Origin: Dyadobacter beijingensis DSM 21582 | GTDB taxonomy: Bacteria > Bacteroidota > Bacteroidia > Cytophagales > Spirosomataceae | Reading direction: 5' to 3' | DNA: 64,000 nucleotides | Assembly: GCF_000382205.1 (NCBI RefSeq) | Contig: NZ_KB907790.1 | Span: 553,070-617,069 of the forward strand | Part shown: one piece after another, positions 1 to 9,173 of the stretch | Layout: each line of letters begins with the position of its first letter | Position numbering within the stretch: the stretch's first letter is position 1 | The notes under the pieces: model-generated | What the model saw: only the letters and a program-made list of their open reading frames with translations | Databases searched by the model: none | Told to the model about the DNA's origin: nothing | Translations under genes and position numbers: made by a program

Positions 1-469
1 GGTTGGCCGATTTCAGCAGCGGCGCCGAGAGCGGCGACATCAGTAGAAAACGGATCATTTGCTGGTAAAACCGGGAAAGCGGGACGCCCGTGGACATGCT
101 CGATATGAGCGTAACCTGCTGCGGACATACGACATCGGCGATCTCCGAGGCCACCACGCCGCCGAACGACAAGCCCACCAGTTGAAACGGCTGCGAAGTG
201 TCGATCTGCTTGCTCAAACGGGCCGCATAGTGCTGCAATGTCTCCCTTTTCTGCGGCTTCACCCATTTAATATGCCTGACATTCAGCCGAGGATCGAGTT
301 TCAGTTTAGCGAAAACACGTTCGTCGGCACCAAGGCCGCTGATGAAATAAACATTCATTTTCCGGGCGGAAGGTTCTGCCGGGCTGATGTCTGTTCCGCC
401 GGGTGCCTGTGATGAGGAAAATGCAAGGAATGCCAATAGAAAACAGGAGTTACGTATATTCCAAAACAT
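1..469 (-). CDS. Alpha/beta hydrolase, 3' part cut off by the window
   Basis: The minus-strand frame starts at the ATG at 469-467 and runs off the left edge, so only about 156 residues are seen. The N-terminus is a hydrophobic signal-like stretch (MFWNIRNSCFLLAFLAFSSS). A segment beginning MNVYFISGLGADERVF follows, then the nucleophile elbow GLSFGG with the presumed catalytic Ser. The acid and His of the triad would lie outside the window. The substrate cannot be told. It lies 52 bp downstream of the TonB receptor on the same strand and may be co-transcribed with it. The start is chosen because it gives a signal peptide; the second Met (MNVYF) would give a cytoplasmic form. Confidence 0.8.
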   Translation of the reverse strand, partial: MFWNIRNSCFLLAFLAFSSSQAPGGTDISPAEPSARKMNVYFISGLGADERVFAKLKLDPRLNVRHIKWVKPQKRETLQHYAARLSKQIDTSQPFQLVGLSFGGVVASEIADVVCPQQVTLISSMSTGVPLSRFYQQMIRFLLMSPLSAPLLKSAN

Positions 470-521
470 AAGTGGGTGTATTCACTTTGAATATACGAAC
501 TCCTGCAAAAATAATGCCGTG

Positions 522-2468
522 CTATCGGCTGAAATTGAAACGGGCGCCGCCCATCACCCAGCGGCCGGGCATTACGGAACCGAGCACATCGCTGTACTGC
601 TTGTCGAATGCGTTATCAGCCTGTATAAAAATGCCCAGCTGACGGTTCAGGAATGCGTATTCGGCGCGGGCGTTGAGGAGAAAGTAGTTTTTGGAAATAA
701 CCGCCTCGATGGCCGACGCTTCCCGTTCTGCCCGCTTCTTGTACAAACCATTCAAACTCAAAGAAAAGCCCGAAACCTGGTAAATGGCTGAGAAATTGGC
801 GAGGAATTTGGCGTGCGACGACAGGTAGAATGACTGGATATTGCTTTTGTTGTCGCTGTCGAGCCAGGTAAGTCCGGCGTTGAAAAGCAGTTTCTGATGG
901 TCGGAAATGGTATTGGCAGATTGAATATCCAGCTCAAAACCCGTGGTATTCACCTCGGCGATGTTCAATGCGAGCCCGAACGTGCCGGTAGGTGAGAGGT
1001 TCTCCTTGCGCGGCATTTGTGCATATGGCGTAGTCACGTAGTCGATCAGGTCTTTCTGGCGACGCTGGAAAAAGGTCGCCGATACTTTCAGTTGCGAAGC
1101 CGCATTGCTGGTAAGGAACCAGTCGGCACCGGCTTCGTAGCTGAACGAACGCTCCGCTTTCAGGTCGGGATTACCCACGCTGCCGCCCGTAACCAGTGTT
1201 TTCGCATAGTTGTTGAAACGCTCGGTGAAATCGGCGTCGCGGATGGTTTTGCCTGCGCTTGCACGAAGCTGCCAGCTAGCTTTTTTGTAGGATAAATTGA
1301 TCTGGGGAGAAGCCTCTGTACCAATGCTTTCGCGCCAGTCGATACGCACGGAAGGGGTGACTGTGAAATGCTCCCCGATATTCTGTACCACCGACAGGAA
1401 TGGTGCGAGCTGATTTAAAGTATGGTTGCCGCGGTCGTTGGAAGCGATGTTGCGCTGCTGGAAATTAACGCCTGCGATGAGGTTCGTACGCGCCGCCAAT
1501 CCTTGCTGCAGGGTCGCAAGCCCCTGCCATAAGCGCGATTTGCTGCTGTTGGCAATGGAATGCGGGTTGAACAGGTAAGTGTCCTGCACCGACTTGTAGC
1601 CGCCGTCGATCGAAAACGCCGTTTTGTTCTTTTGATAAGCCACCCGCACCTGGTTCCACGACATTTTGACTTTCTCGCTGGCCGTGTCGGATTTCAGGAC
1701 GGTGTAAAAGTTCTGCGCGGCAAAATCGCGGTGGTCGTAAGCGCTGCGAAGGGCGATATTCCAGTTTGGCGAGATGGCGTAACTGAGTGACAACGATGCG
1801 GTATTGTTGTGAAAATAGCCTTTGATGCCCCGCTGCTGCACGCCGGATGCATTATTGGACAGATACCCGCCCGAAATAGCCAGCTTGTTACGCTGCACGA
1901 ATGCGCCGACATTGGCATTCAGTAATCCATACTCACCGGCGCTGATGCCGCCGTTCACCTGTGTTTTTTGGACAGGCTCTTCCGCATTGCCCGAAAGCCT
2001 TGCAGCGAATGTCTTGGAAATGACATGAATAACCCCGCCCACGGCATCGGAACCGTACAGCGCCGACGAAGCGCCTTTCAACACCTCGATGCGATCAATT
2101 TCGGCGGGTGAAATGGGGATATAACTGTTGAAATGACCGGTATTAGGGTCGTTGAGGCGAATGCCGTCGAGGATAACCAGTACCTGCTGGAAGGTGCCGC
2201 CGCGCAAAATAATATCGCTCTGCGAACCCTGCGGCCCGCGGGCCTGGATTTCGACACCTGGCACGTAACGCAGCAGATCGTCTATGCTGTGGACGGGGAG
2301 CTGCTGGAAATATTCGCCTTTGATCACGGCGATATTGCGGCCGGTTTGCGACGCGCGTTTTTCGACCAGCGAAGAGGTGACGGTAACGGGATCCAGCGAT
2401 ATCTCCTGGGCCGACCCGAGGTGGGCAAGGAGTAACAGCAGGAAGGTGGTTGCGTAATGGTGCTTCAT
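522..2468 (-). CDS. TonB-dependent outer-membrane receptor, BtuB-like
   Basis: A 648-residue outer-membrane receptor. The chosen start (2468) gives a clear signal peptide (MKHHYATTFLLLLLAHLGSAQ). The frame stays open upstream to 2756, but only through the 7-bp repeat array, which translates to low-complexity SGQRSAV-type peptide and is not likely to be protein. The plug domain (about 25-150) contains LDGIRLNDPNTGHF and the GASSALYGSDAVGGVI motif; a 22-strand-type barrel follows, ending in a Phe-rich C-terminus (GGARFNFSR). There is no SusC-type carboxypeptidase-like N-terminal domain, so it fits the siderophore/vitamin class (BtuB/CirA) more than the glycan class. The ligand is unknown, and I see no cobalamin riboswitch in the leader. 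Confidence 0.88.
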   Translation of the reverse strand: MKHHYATTFLLLLLAHLGSAQEISLDPVTVTSSLVEKRASQTGRNIAVIKGEYFQQLPVHSIDDLLRYVPGVEIQARGPQGSQSDIILRGGTFQQVLVILDGIRLNDPNTGHFNSYIPISPAEIDRIEVLKGASSALYGSDAVGGVIHVISKTFAARLSGNAEEPVQKTQVNGGISAGEYGLLNANVGAFVQRNKLAISGGYLSNNASGVQQRGIKGYFHNNTASLSLSYAISPNWNIALRSAYDHRDFAAQNFYTVLKSDTASEKVKMSWNQVRVAYQKNKTAFSIDGGYKSVQDTYLFNPHSIANSSKSRLWQGLATLQQGLAARTNLIAGVNFQQRNIASNDRGNHTLNQLAPFLSVVQNIGEHFTVTPSVRIDWRESIGTEASPQINLSYKKASWQLRASAGKTIRDADFTERFNNYAKTLVTGGSVGNPDLKAERSFSYEAGADWFLTSNAASQLKVSATFFQRRQKDLIDYVTTPYAQMPRKENLSPTGTFGLALNIAEVNTTGFELDIQSANTISDHQKLLFNAGLTWLDSDNKSNIQSFYLSSHAKFLANFSAIYQVSGFSLSLNGLYKKRAEREASAIEAVISKNYFLLNARAEYAFLNRQLGIFIQADNAFDKQYSDVLGSVMPGRWVMGGARFNFSR

Positions 2469-2500
2469 TGTGCTTTTGATGTAACGATTTGTGTTTTTTT

Positions 2501-2757
2501 GACCGCATACGGCTGATCGTTGACCGCCGATGGCCGACCGCTGACCGCCGACCGCCGACCGTTGACGGCCGGACCGCTGACCGCTGATCGCAGACGGCCG
2601 GACCGTTGACCGCCGATGGCCGACCGCTGACCGCTGACCGCTGACGGCCGGGCCGCTGACCGCTGATCGTTGACGGCCGGACCGCTGACCGCTGATGGCC
2701 GACCGCTGACCGACGACCGCTGACGGCCGGACCGCTGATAGCCTGTGGCTGACCATA
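2501..2757. repeat. Array of a degenerate 7-bp repeat (minus-strand unit GGTCAGC)
   Basis: On the minus strand this stretch is built from GGTCAGC, GGTCGTC, GGTCGGC and GGCCGTC-like heptamers, roughly 35 units. Because 7 is not a multiple of 3, every frame reads a similar 7-residue peptide (SAVSGQR type), which explains spurious long frames here. It forms the 5' leader of the BtuB-like receptor gene. A shorter array in the opposite orientation follows at 2801-2886. Confidence 0.85.
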
Positions 2758-2800
2758 GACCATTGATTTGGCTTTTTGAATTGAAACGGTTTTAATTAAT

Positions 2801-2886
2801 CGTCGGCCGAAGGCCTCTGGCCGTCGGTCAGCGGTCGTCGGTCAGCGGTCAGCGGTCAGCGGTCGTCGGTCGTCGGTCGTCGGTCA
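2801..2886. repeat. Second 7-bp repeat array, inverted relative to the first
   Basis: On the plus strand, 2826-2886 reads as GGTCAGC and GGTCGTC heptamers in tandem (about 8.5 units), preceded by a GGCC-rich degenerate part. It is the reverse complement in type of the array at 2501-2757, with about 43 bp of AT-rich DNA between. A transcript or single strand crossing both could fold into a long imperfect hairpin. It ends 58 bp before the MocR start. Confidence 0.85.
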
Positions 2887-2944
2887 TTTTTCAACACAAA
2901 ACTATTATCTTGCCGGACCGTTTATATGCTCCGGTTTGAATCTA

Positions 2945-4432
2945 ATGAGTAGTCCGGTTGGAATTCCTTTTAAAAATGTGATCCTGCTGGACCGTTCGTC
3001 CGGCACACCTGTTTATTTGCAAATCGCGCACCAGATGATCAACGCCATCCAGCGCGGCGTGCTCGTAACGGGCGTGCAACTGCCTGGTACCCGGGCGCTT
3101 TCGGAAATGCTGGATGTCCACCGCAAAACAGTGGTAGCGGCATACAACGAGCTCGACGCCCAGGGGTGGATCGAAATGCTGCCGAACCGCGGGACGTTTG
3201 TGACGCGGAAGAGCCCGGTAGTCCGGGGCAGCGCGTTGCCGGCCAGCGTGAACGATTTGAAACAGTACCCCCGGCAGACCGGCTTCGCATTCGAGGAAAG
3301 TATGCTGCTCGATCGCCCGGTGTCACTTTCACGCGTCGACCTGGAATTTACCGACGGCCTGCCGGATGTGCGCCTGGCGCCTATGGACAAGCTCGCAAAG
3401 GCCTATTCCAGCGTTTTGAGAAGAAATAATAACCGTAAATACCTCACCTACTCGCATGTGGAGGGTAATATCTGGTTCCGCGAGCGGCTGGCGACTTACC
3501 TGAACAATACCCGCGGCCTGCATATCGGTGCGGAGAACATCATCACCACGCGGGGCATTCAAATGGGGATCTACCTCGCTTCTACATTGCTGCTGAAAAA
3601 GGGTGACAATGTGGTCGTCGGGGATTTGAGTTACTATGTTGCCAACATGATTTTTCAACAGGCTGGCGCGAATATCCTGTCGGTGCCGGTTGACGACCAG
3701 GGTATTTCGGTGGAGGCCGTGCGGCAGCTTTGCGAGCAGCGGCCGATCCGGATGCTGTATATCACCCCTCACCACCATTACCCTACCACCGTCACGCTGA
3801 GTGCAGAGCGGCGGGTGGAATTGCTGAATTTGTCGGTGCAGTACGGTTTTATCATTCTCGAAGACGACCACGATTACGATTTTCACTACAACAGCAGTCC
3901 GGTACTGCCGCTGGCGAGCGCCGACGGGGCCGGTATGGTCGTGTATGTCGGCTCATTTTGCAAGGCATTGGCGCCGGGACTACGTTCGGGCTATGTGGTA
4001 GCGCCGCAAAACCTCATCCGCGAGTTGGGCAAAATGCGGCGGATCATCGACCGGCAAGGCGATCTGATGATGGAACAGGCATTGGCCGAGCTGCTCGACG
4101 AGGGTGAAATTCAGCGGCATATCAAGAAGGCGCAGAAAACATACCACCAGCGCCGCGACCTTTTTACCGGAATCCTGGAAACCGATTTCCGGGAATATCT
4201 TTCGTTTACCGCCCCGCCGGGCGGTCTGGCGATCTGGACTGAATGGCGGCGCGACATCAACCTTATGCGCGTGAGCAAGGAGTGCCTGCGCGAGAACCTG
4301 CATTTGCCGCAGACGCTGCTTTTCCAGACAGGCCGGCTCAGCGCGATGCGCCTGGGCTTCGGTAATCTCGATGAAAAGGAACTCTCCGAAGCGGCGCGCA
4401 TTCTGAAAACCGCTTTGGAAAAGACGGCCTGA
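2945..4432 (+). CDS. MocR/PdxR-type GntR regulator with aminotransferase domain
   Basis: A 495-residue transcription factor. The N-terminal GntR winged helix (about 20-90) has PVYLQIAHQMINAIQRG and LPGTRALSEMLDVHRKTV. A fold-type I aminotransferase-like domain (about 120-495) carries the PLP lysine in GSFCKALAPGLRSGY and the PLP-ring Asp in LEDDHDYDF. MocR proteins sense PLP or amino compounds rather than catalyse transamination. The ATG at 2945 is preferred over a TTG nine bases upstream. MocR regulators often control divergent genes; here the divergent gene is the TonB receptor, but the repeat arrays lie between, so a regulatory link is only a guess. Confidence 0.88.
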   Translation: MSSPVGIPFKNVILLDRSSGTPVYLQIAHQMINAIQRGVLVTGVQLPGTRALSEMLDVHRKTVVAAYNELDAQGWIEMLPNRGTFVTRKSPVVRGSALPASVNDLKQYPRQTGFAFEESMLLDRPVSLSRVDLEFTDGLPDVRLAPMDKLAKAYSSVLRRNNNRKYLTYSHVEGNIWFRERLATYLNNTRGLHIGAENIITTRGIQMGIYLASTLLLKKGDNVVVGDLSYYVANMIFQQAGANILSVPVDDQGISVEAVRQLCEQRPIRMLYITPHHHYPTTVTLSAERRVELLNLSVQYGFIILEDDHDYDFHYNSSPVLPLASADGAGMVVYVGSFCKALAPGLRSGYVVAPQNLIRELGKMRRIIDRQGDLMMEQALAELLDEGEIQRHIKKAQKTYHQRRDLFTGILETDFREYLSFTAPPGGLAIWTEWRRDINLMRVSKECLRENLHLPQTLLFQTGRLSAMRLGFGNLDEKELSEAARILKTALEKTA

Positions 4433-4515
4433 AACGGCAAGTCCGGGTTGGAATGCTGAATTATTCAATTAATTTGGGATAAATTCCTATTCGTGCATTT
4501 CAACCTGACTACCGC

Positions 4516-5868
4516 ATGAACAAACGTACTTTCATTAAACTTTCATCCGCATTAATGACGGCTCCATTACTTTCTCCGCTGGCCGGCTGGGCCAATGGCG
4601 ACAAGCTTCGCAACTGGGCAGGCAACCTGGAATACAGCACCGACAAGCTGGATTTGGGCAAAAATCTTCAGCAAGTCCAGACAATCGTGAAAAAATACCC
4701 GAAACTGAAAGTGCTCGGTACGCGGCATTGCTTCAACGACATTGCGGATACGAAAGACCAGTTTGTTACCGTGGTAGGTGCGGAAGAGGTGATTGATTTA
4801 GATACCAAAAATAAAACAGTGACCGTAAACGGGGGACTGAAATACGGCCAATTGGCGCCTTTCCTGCATCAAAAAGGCTTCGCATTGCATAACCTGGCCT
4901 CGCTGCCGCACATTTCGGTCGCGGGGGCGTGCGCTACGGCCACGCACGGGTCGGGGGAGAAGAATGGCAACCTGGCAACGGCGGTAACGGCGTTTGAGCT
5001 GGTGACGGCCGCGGGTGATGTGGTGCATTTCAGCAAAGAAAAGGACGAGGAAAAGTTCAATGCGGCGGTGGTGCATTTAGGTGCATTGGGCGTGGTGACG
5101 AAGGTGACGCTGGCCGTTCAGCCGACGTTTATGATGGGTCAATATGTGTATGAAAATGTCCCTCTAAGCCAGTTGAAAGCCCATTTCGATGAAATAGAAG
5201 GGAGCGGGGACAGTGTGAGTTTGTTCACCAACTGGGCTACCGACGACATTGCCGAGGTTTGGGTGAAATTTAAAACCAATAGTGAAAAGCCTCTGAAAAC
5301 CCTACCGAATAAAGAACTCTTCGGCGGAAAACTGGCTACAAAAAACATGCACCCGATCCCGGAACTTTCGGCGGAAAACTGTACCGAGCAAATGGGCGTG
5401 CCGGGGCCGTGGTATGAGCGGATGCCGCATTTCAAAATGGGTTTCACACCCAGCAGCGGAAAGGAATTGCAAACGGAATATTTTGTGCCGCGGAAGAACG
5501 CCGTGGATGCGATCCTGGCCATTTCCAAAATGGGCGCGCAGATCAGCCCGCATTTGTTTACTTCCGAAGTGCGGACCATTGCAGCAGATAATTTATGGCT
5601 GAGCCCGTGTTACAAGCAGGATTCCGTAGCAATTCACTTTACCTGGAAGCAGGACTGGCCGGCTGTAAGTAAGTTGTTGCCCGTAATTGAAAAGGAACTG
5701 GCGCCATTCAACCCGCGGCCGCATTGGGGCAAATTGTTCACTGTTTCGCCCGGTTTGCTTGAAAAGCGGTACGAAAAACTGCCGGAATTCCGCGAGCTCG
5801 CCGCACAAATGGACCCGAAAGGAAAGTTTCGCAATGCGTTCCTCAATTTGAATGTGTTTTCGAATTAA
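4516..5868 (+). CDS. FAD-linked oxidase, alditol (xylitol/sorbitol) oxidase-like
   Basis: A 450-residue flavoprotein of the VAO/PCMH family. After a signal-like N-terminus (MNKRTFIKLSSALMTAPLL) comes a PCMH FAD domain with GTRHCFNDIADT. The His in GTRH matches the residue that binds FAD covalently in alditol oxidase. It is followed by VAGACATATHGSG and a C-terminal D-arabinono-lactone-oxidase-type domain ending FRNAFLNLNVF. Family members oxidise the terminal hydroxyl of sugar alcohols with oxygen, giving hydrogen peroxide. The KR at the N-terminus is only Tat-like, not a full twin arginine, so the export route is uncertain. It stands alone between two regulators. Confidence 0.82.
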   Translation: MNKRTFIKLSSALMTAPLLSPLAGWANGDKLRNWAGNLEYSTDKLDLGKNLQQVQTIVKKYPKLKVLGTRHCFNDIADTKDQFVTVVGAEEVIDLDTKNKTVTVNGGLKYGQLAPFLHQKGFALHNLASLPHISVAGACATATHGSGEKNGNLATAVTAFELVTAAGDVVHFSKEKDEEKFNAAVVHLGALGVVTKVTLAVQPTFMMGQYVYENVPLSQLKAHFDEIEGSGDSVSLFTNWATDDIAEVWVKFKTNSEKPLKTLPNKELFGGKLATKNMHPIPELSAENCTEQMGVPGPWYERMPHFKMGFTPSSGKELQTEYFVPRKNAVDAILAISKMGAQISPHLFTSEVRTIAADNLWLSPCYKQDSVAIHFTWKQDWPAVSKLLPVIEKELAPFNPRPHWGKLFTVSPGLLEKRYEKLPEFRELAAQMDPKGKFRNAFLNLNVFSN

Positions 5869-5930
5869 ATCGCCGTGGGAAGCGTTTACCTGAATGAGAC
5901 TCATCTTCCATAAGTAAACCAATACTTCTG

Positions 5931-6605
5931 ATGGCTACCAAACCGAAGGCATTACCACTTGCGACCGTGGAACTGACTGCCGATAAGATCACCGAGTTAT
6001 ACATGCATTACTGCCTTGAAAACAACAAAAAGCCGGAATCGGTGTATTTGTTTGCCAAGGAGCACGGCTTTACGGAAAAGGAATTTTATAAGTTCTTTAC
6101 TTCCATTGATTCGCTTGAAAGACGCGTTTTTGTAAGTTTTCATAATCTGGCTGCGACGCTGATCAACCAGAGCGGGGAGATCGACGGCGTGGGTTTCAGG
6201 GACAAATTGCTGGCGTATTATTTTACGCTTGTCGAGATACTGACCGCCAACCGCAGCTATGTGGTTTTTGCCTTGAAACAGGACAAGAACAGGCTGAACG
6301 GTATTTTGAAACTCAAAGAATTCCGTAACAGTTTCAAGGAATATATCCACGAAATCAGCGACGGTTACCTCAAAGCCAAGAGCGAGCGCATCCGCAAAGC
6401 GCAGCAGGATGCGTTGGAAGAAGGCGCGTGGATTCAGCTGCTGCTGACATTGAAATTCTGGATCGACGACGAATCCGTAGGTTTTGAAAAAACGGACCTT
6501 TTCATCGAGAAATCCATCCGCGCCACATTTGACCTGATCGACACCACGCCATTGGAGAGCGTGATCGATTTCGGGAAGTTTTTGATTAAAGAAAAATTGA
6601 AGTAG
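5931..6605 (+). CDS. TetR-like transcriptional regulator
   Basis: A 224-residue all-alpha protein. The first 60 residues have a TetR helix-turn-helix layout (ITELYMHYCLENNKKPESVYLFAKEHGFTEKEFYKFF), in which the recognition helix is GFTEKEFYKFF. The rest is a long helical ligand or dimer domain. It is followed two bases after its stop by the UbiB-family kinase, so the two are almost certainly one operon and probably translationally coupled. The ligand is unknown. Confidence 0.78.
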   Translation: MATKPKALPLATVELTADKITELYMHYCLENNKKPESVYLFAKEHGFTEKEFYKFFTSIDSLERRVFVSFHNLAATLINQSGEIDGVGFRDKLLAYYFTLVEILTANRSYVVFALKQDKNRLNGILKLKEFRNSFKEYIHEISDGYLKAKSERIRKAQQDALEEGAWIQLLLTLKFWIDDESVGFEKTDLFIEKSIRATFDLIDTTPLESVIDFGKFLIKEKLK

Positions 6606-6607
6606 GA

Positions 6608-7909
6608 ATGGAGACAATTGACAGCATACCTACTTCCAAAATACGGCGCGCCACCCGGCTCATTTCAACAGGGGTCAAGATTGGGGGAAATTACCTGAAA
6701 TATTACGGCGAGAAGATCACCAGCCCGGAGACGGCGCGGGATAACCTCAACAGCAACAATGCGGAGGATATTTATGATAGCCTCAAAAGTCTGAAAGGCA
6801 GCGCATTGAAGCTGGCGCAGATGCTTAGTATGGAGAAAAACTTCCTGCCGCAGGCTTATGTGGAGAAGTTTTCGCTCTCGCAATTTTCGGTACCGCCGCT
6901 ATCGGCGCCGCTGGTAGTGAAAACATTCCGCAAATATTTCGGAAAATCGCCCCTCGAACTGTTTGACACTTTTAATCCGAATGCGATCAATGCGGCCAGC
7001 ATCGGCCAGGTGCATAAGGCCACGCACAACGGCAAAGAGCTCGCGGTGAAAATCCAGTATCCGGGCGTGGCGGAAAGCATTTCGTCGGACCTGGCGCTCG
7101 TGCGGCCGATCGCGATGAAGATGTTCAATATCCAGGCGAAGGACTCGGACAAGTATTTCAAGGAAGTGGAAACGAAACTGACCGAGGAAACGAACTACAT
7201 TCTTGAAATAGCGCAGAGCAGCGAGATCGCCGAAGCATGCAGCCACATCCCGAACCTGCGTTTCTCGAAATACTATCCGGAATTCTCGTCCGAGCGCGTG
7301 ATCACGATGGACTGGATGAGCGGCAAGCATTGGTCGGAGTTCTGCAAAACGAACCCTGATCAGGCAACGGCTAACAAGATCGGCCAGGCATTGTGGGACT
7401 TTTACATGTTCCAGGTGCACCAGCTCCGCAAAGTCCACGCCGACCCGCACCCCGGCAACTTCCTGATCGACGACAACGATAACCTTATTGCCATTGATTT
7501 TGGCTGCATCAAAGAAATACCGGAGGATTTTTATTTACCCTATTTCGAGCTGGCCGAACCGGAAAATCTGAACAATCAGGATGTATTCGACGCCAAACTG
7601 CGCGAGCTCGAAATCCTGACAGACAAGGATACCGAAGCCGAGACCATTTATTTTTCGAATCTTTTCCGCGAAATCTTCGCATTGCTCACCCAGCCGTTCC
7701 AGGCCGAAACGTTCGACTTTTCGGACGAGGAATTTTTCCTGAAACTGGCGGCATTAGGCGAGAAATATGCCAACGACAAGGAGATGCGGAAGATGAACAT
7801 GAACCGCGGCTCGAAGCATTTTATTTACATCAACCGCACATTCTTCGGGCTGTTCAGCCTGCTGCATGACATTAAAGCGGTGGTGGATACCAAGCAATTT
7901 GTAAGCTGA
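6608..7909 (+). CDS. ABC1/UbiB/COQ8-family atypical kinase
   Basis: A 433-residue protein-kinase-like protein. It has the ABC1 signatures NAASIGQVHKATHNGKELAVK (Ala-rich loop and ATP lysine), the catalytic loop VHADPHPGNFLI and the metal motif AIDFGCIK. The usual KxGQ motif reads KLAQ here (GSALKLAQMLSMEKNF), so its Gly is Ala. Family members support quinone or lipid metabolism, probably as ATPases acting on lipid-bound intermediates. No ubiquinone or menaquinone genes lie nearby. The upstream TetR-like gene is two bases away and is the likely operon partner and regulator. Confidence 0.85.
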   Translation: METIDSIPTSKIRRATRLISTGVKIGGNYLKYYGEKITSPETARDNLNSNNAEDIYDSLKSLKGSALKLAQMLSMEKNFLPQAYVEKFSLSQFSVPPLSAPLVVKTFRKYFGKSPLELFDTFNPNAINAASIGQVHKATHNGKELAVKIQYPGVAESISSDLALVRPIAMKMFNIQAKDSDKYFKEVETKLTEETNYILEIAQSSEIAEACSHIPNLRFSKYYPEFSSERVITMDWMSGKHWSEFCKTNPDQATANKIGQALWDFYMFQVHQLRKVHADPHPGNFLIDDNDNLIAIDFGCIKEIPEDFYLPYFELAEPENLNNQDVFDAKLRELEILTDKDTEAETIYFSNLFREIFALLTQPFQAETFDFSDEEFFLKLAALGEKYANDKEMRKMNMNRGSKHFIYINRTFFGLFSLLHDIKAVVDTKQFVS

Positions 7910-7916
7910 CACCAAT

Positions 7917-7950
7917 ATAACCGGTCGTGATACTTGTCACGGCTGGTTAT
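7917..7950. terminator. Hairpin between convergent UbiB-kinase and AI-2E-family genes
   Basis: ATAACCGGTCGTGATA and TGTCACGGCTGGTTAT form an inverted repeat with a few G-U or mismatched pairs. It sits between the two convergent stops and overlaps the last codons of the minus-strand permease gene. There is no strong T-run on either side, so its role as a terminator is tentative. Confidence 0.45.
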
Positions 7951-9058
7951 CCCCTTCTTCCGAGCCTGGTTTTTTCAGGTTTACAAAACGGAACAGATTG
8001 TTATTCGCCTGCTCGGGCGTCTGGTCGCCGAGCAGAATTCCCCACGGTTCCAGTCCTTCGACCCGGTCGAAAATCACCTTCATCATCGCAATGGCCGGAA
8101 TCGAGAGGAACATTCCCGACAACCCCGCCAGCGCACCGCCTACGAGCACGCCCACGATGGATACCAACGCATTGATCCGCACTTTGGAGCCGACAATGAA
8201 TGGGACGAGGAAGTTGTTATCAATCACCTGTACTACGACAAAAATCCCCACCACGCCCAGCAGCACGTCTATTTCGGGATGGCTGATGAACGTCACCATG
8301 ACCGCCAGCGCTGTCGCGACGAGGCCGCCGATGTAAGGCACCAGGTTCAGGATCGCCGCCATCACGCCCAGCAAAATTGCATACTGGACATTCAGAACGA
8401 GCAGCCCCGCCGAGTTGAGCACCGCCACGGCCGTCGTTTCCAGCAGCAGACCCACCATATAGCTCTGGATAATGGATTTTATCTGCCCCAATACGTCCAG
8501 CACGCGCTGCTTGTGCTCTTCGGCGAAGAGTACCACGGTAAAATGAATAAGCATGGCGCGGTAATAGAGCAGCAAAAACGTATAGATCGGGATCAGGATC
8601 AGCGACGTAAGCGGCCCGGTGACGACGCCGAGCGTTTCGGGCCCCTGGAATGTTTCGAGCGTTTTGCTCTGGGCATTTTTCAGGTATTCGGCCTGCTGGC
8701 GGTAGCTCACGCTATATTCCCGGCGTATCCAGCGGCGCGCATCGCGGTAAAAATGGTCGATATTCCGTTTGAGCTTCGGCCACTCGTCGGAAAACTCGGC
8801 CAGCTGCATGGAAATAAGCACTGTCACCGCCGAAACGACCAATATTGCGATCGTCAATGCCAATGTGATTGAAATCACCTTTGGAATACCCAGCCCGGTG
8901 AGCCAGCTTTCCAGCGGCCGCAGCAAAACCGCCAGCAACCCGGCCAACGCCAGCGGCACAATAATATCCTGCCCCAGGTAAATCGCGACCATGATAATGC
9001 CGATCGCCAGGAGGGTCAGGGAGGCTTTTTGGTAGAAGGGTTGGGCTGTGTTTTCCAC
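7937..9058 (-). CDS. AI-2E-family (PerM/YdiK-like) permease
   Basis: A 373-residue inner-membrane protein with about eight predicted membrane spans: paired hydrophobic segments at about 10-50, a span near 70-90, and several from about 155 to 345. The family core is visible in IPIYTFLLLYY, LVPYIGGLVA and GLSGMFLSIPAIAMMKVIFDR. Family roles vary (autoinducer export, sodium/proton antiport), so no substrate is claimed. It is transcribed alone, convergent with the UbiB-like gene. Confidence 0.85.
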   Translation of the reverse strand: MENTAQPFYQKASLTLLAIGIIMVAIYLGQDIIVPLALAGLLAVLLRPLESWLTGLGIPKVISITLALTIAILVVSAVTVLISMQLAEFSDEWPKLKRNIDHFYRDARRWIRREYSVSYRQQAEYLKNAQSKTLETFQGPETLGVVTGPLTSLILIPIYTFLLLYYRAMLIHFTVVLFAEEHKQRVLDVLGQIKSIIQSYMVGLLLETTAVAVLNSAGLLVLNVQYAILLGVMAAILNLVPYIGGLVATALAVMVTFISHPEIDVLLGVVGIFVVVQVIDNNFLVPFIVGSKVRINALVSIVGVLVGGALAGLSGMFLSIPAIAMMKVIFDRVEGLEPWGILLGDQTPEQANNNLFRFVNLKKPGSEEGDNQP

Positions 9059-9173
9059 TTGATAATGACGTTTTACCGGCTGATAGAGGACGTTGGATAA
9101 ATATAAATTTTTCCAGAAATTTTCAAAATAATCACAAGCATATACTGTATCCTTGTTTTATCTTAGAGCAAGT

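Noticed and set aside
2469..2500. Cobalamin riboswitch before the BtuB-like receptor
   Set aside because: No B12-box-like sequence or fold was seen; the leader is short before the repeat array begins.
2143..2763. 206-codon frame overlapping the TonB receptor and the repeat array
   Set aside because: Half is repeat-encoded low complexity and the rest is out of frame with the receptor plug.
2501..2886. CRISPR array
   Set aside because: The units are 7-bp heptamers without spacers, and no cas gene is present.
7934..8872. 312-codon frame opposite the AI-2E-family gene
   Set aside because: Rich in His, Arg and Gln with no domain; the minus-strand frame has clear membrane spans and family motifs.
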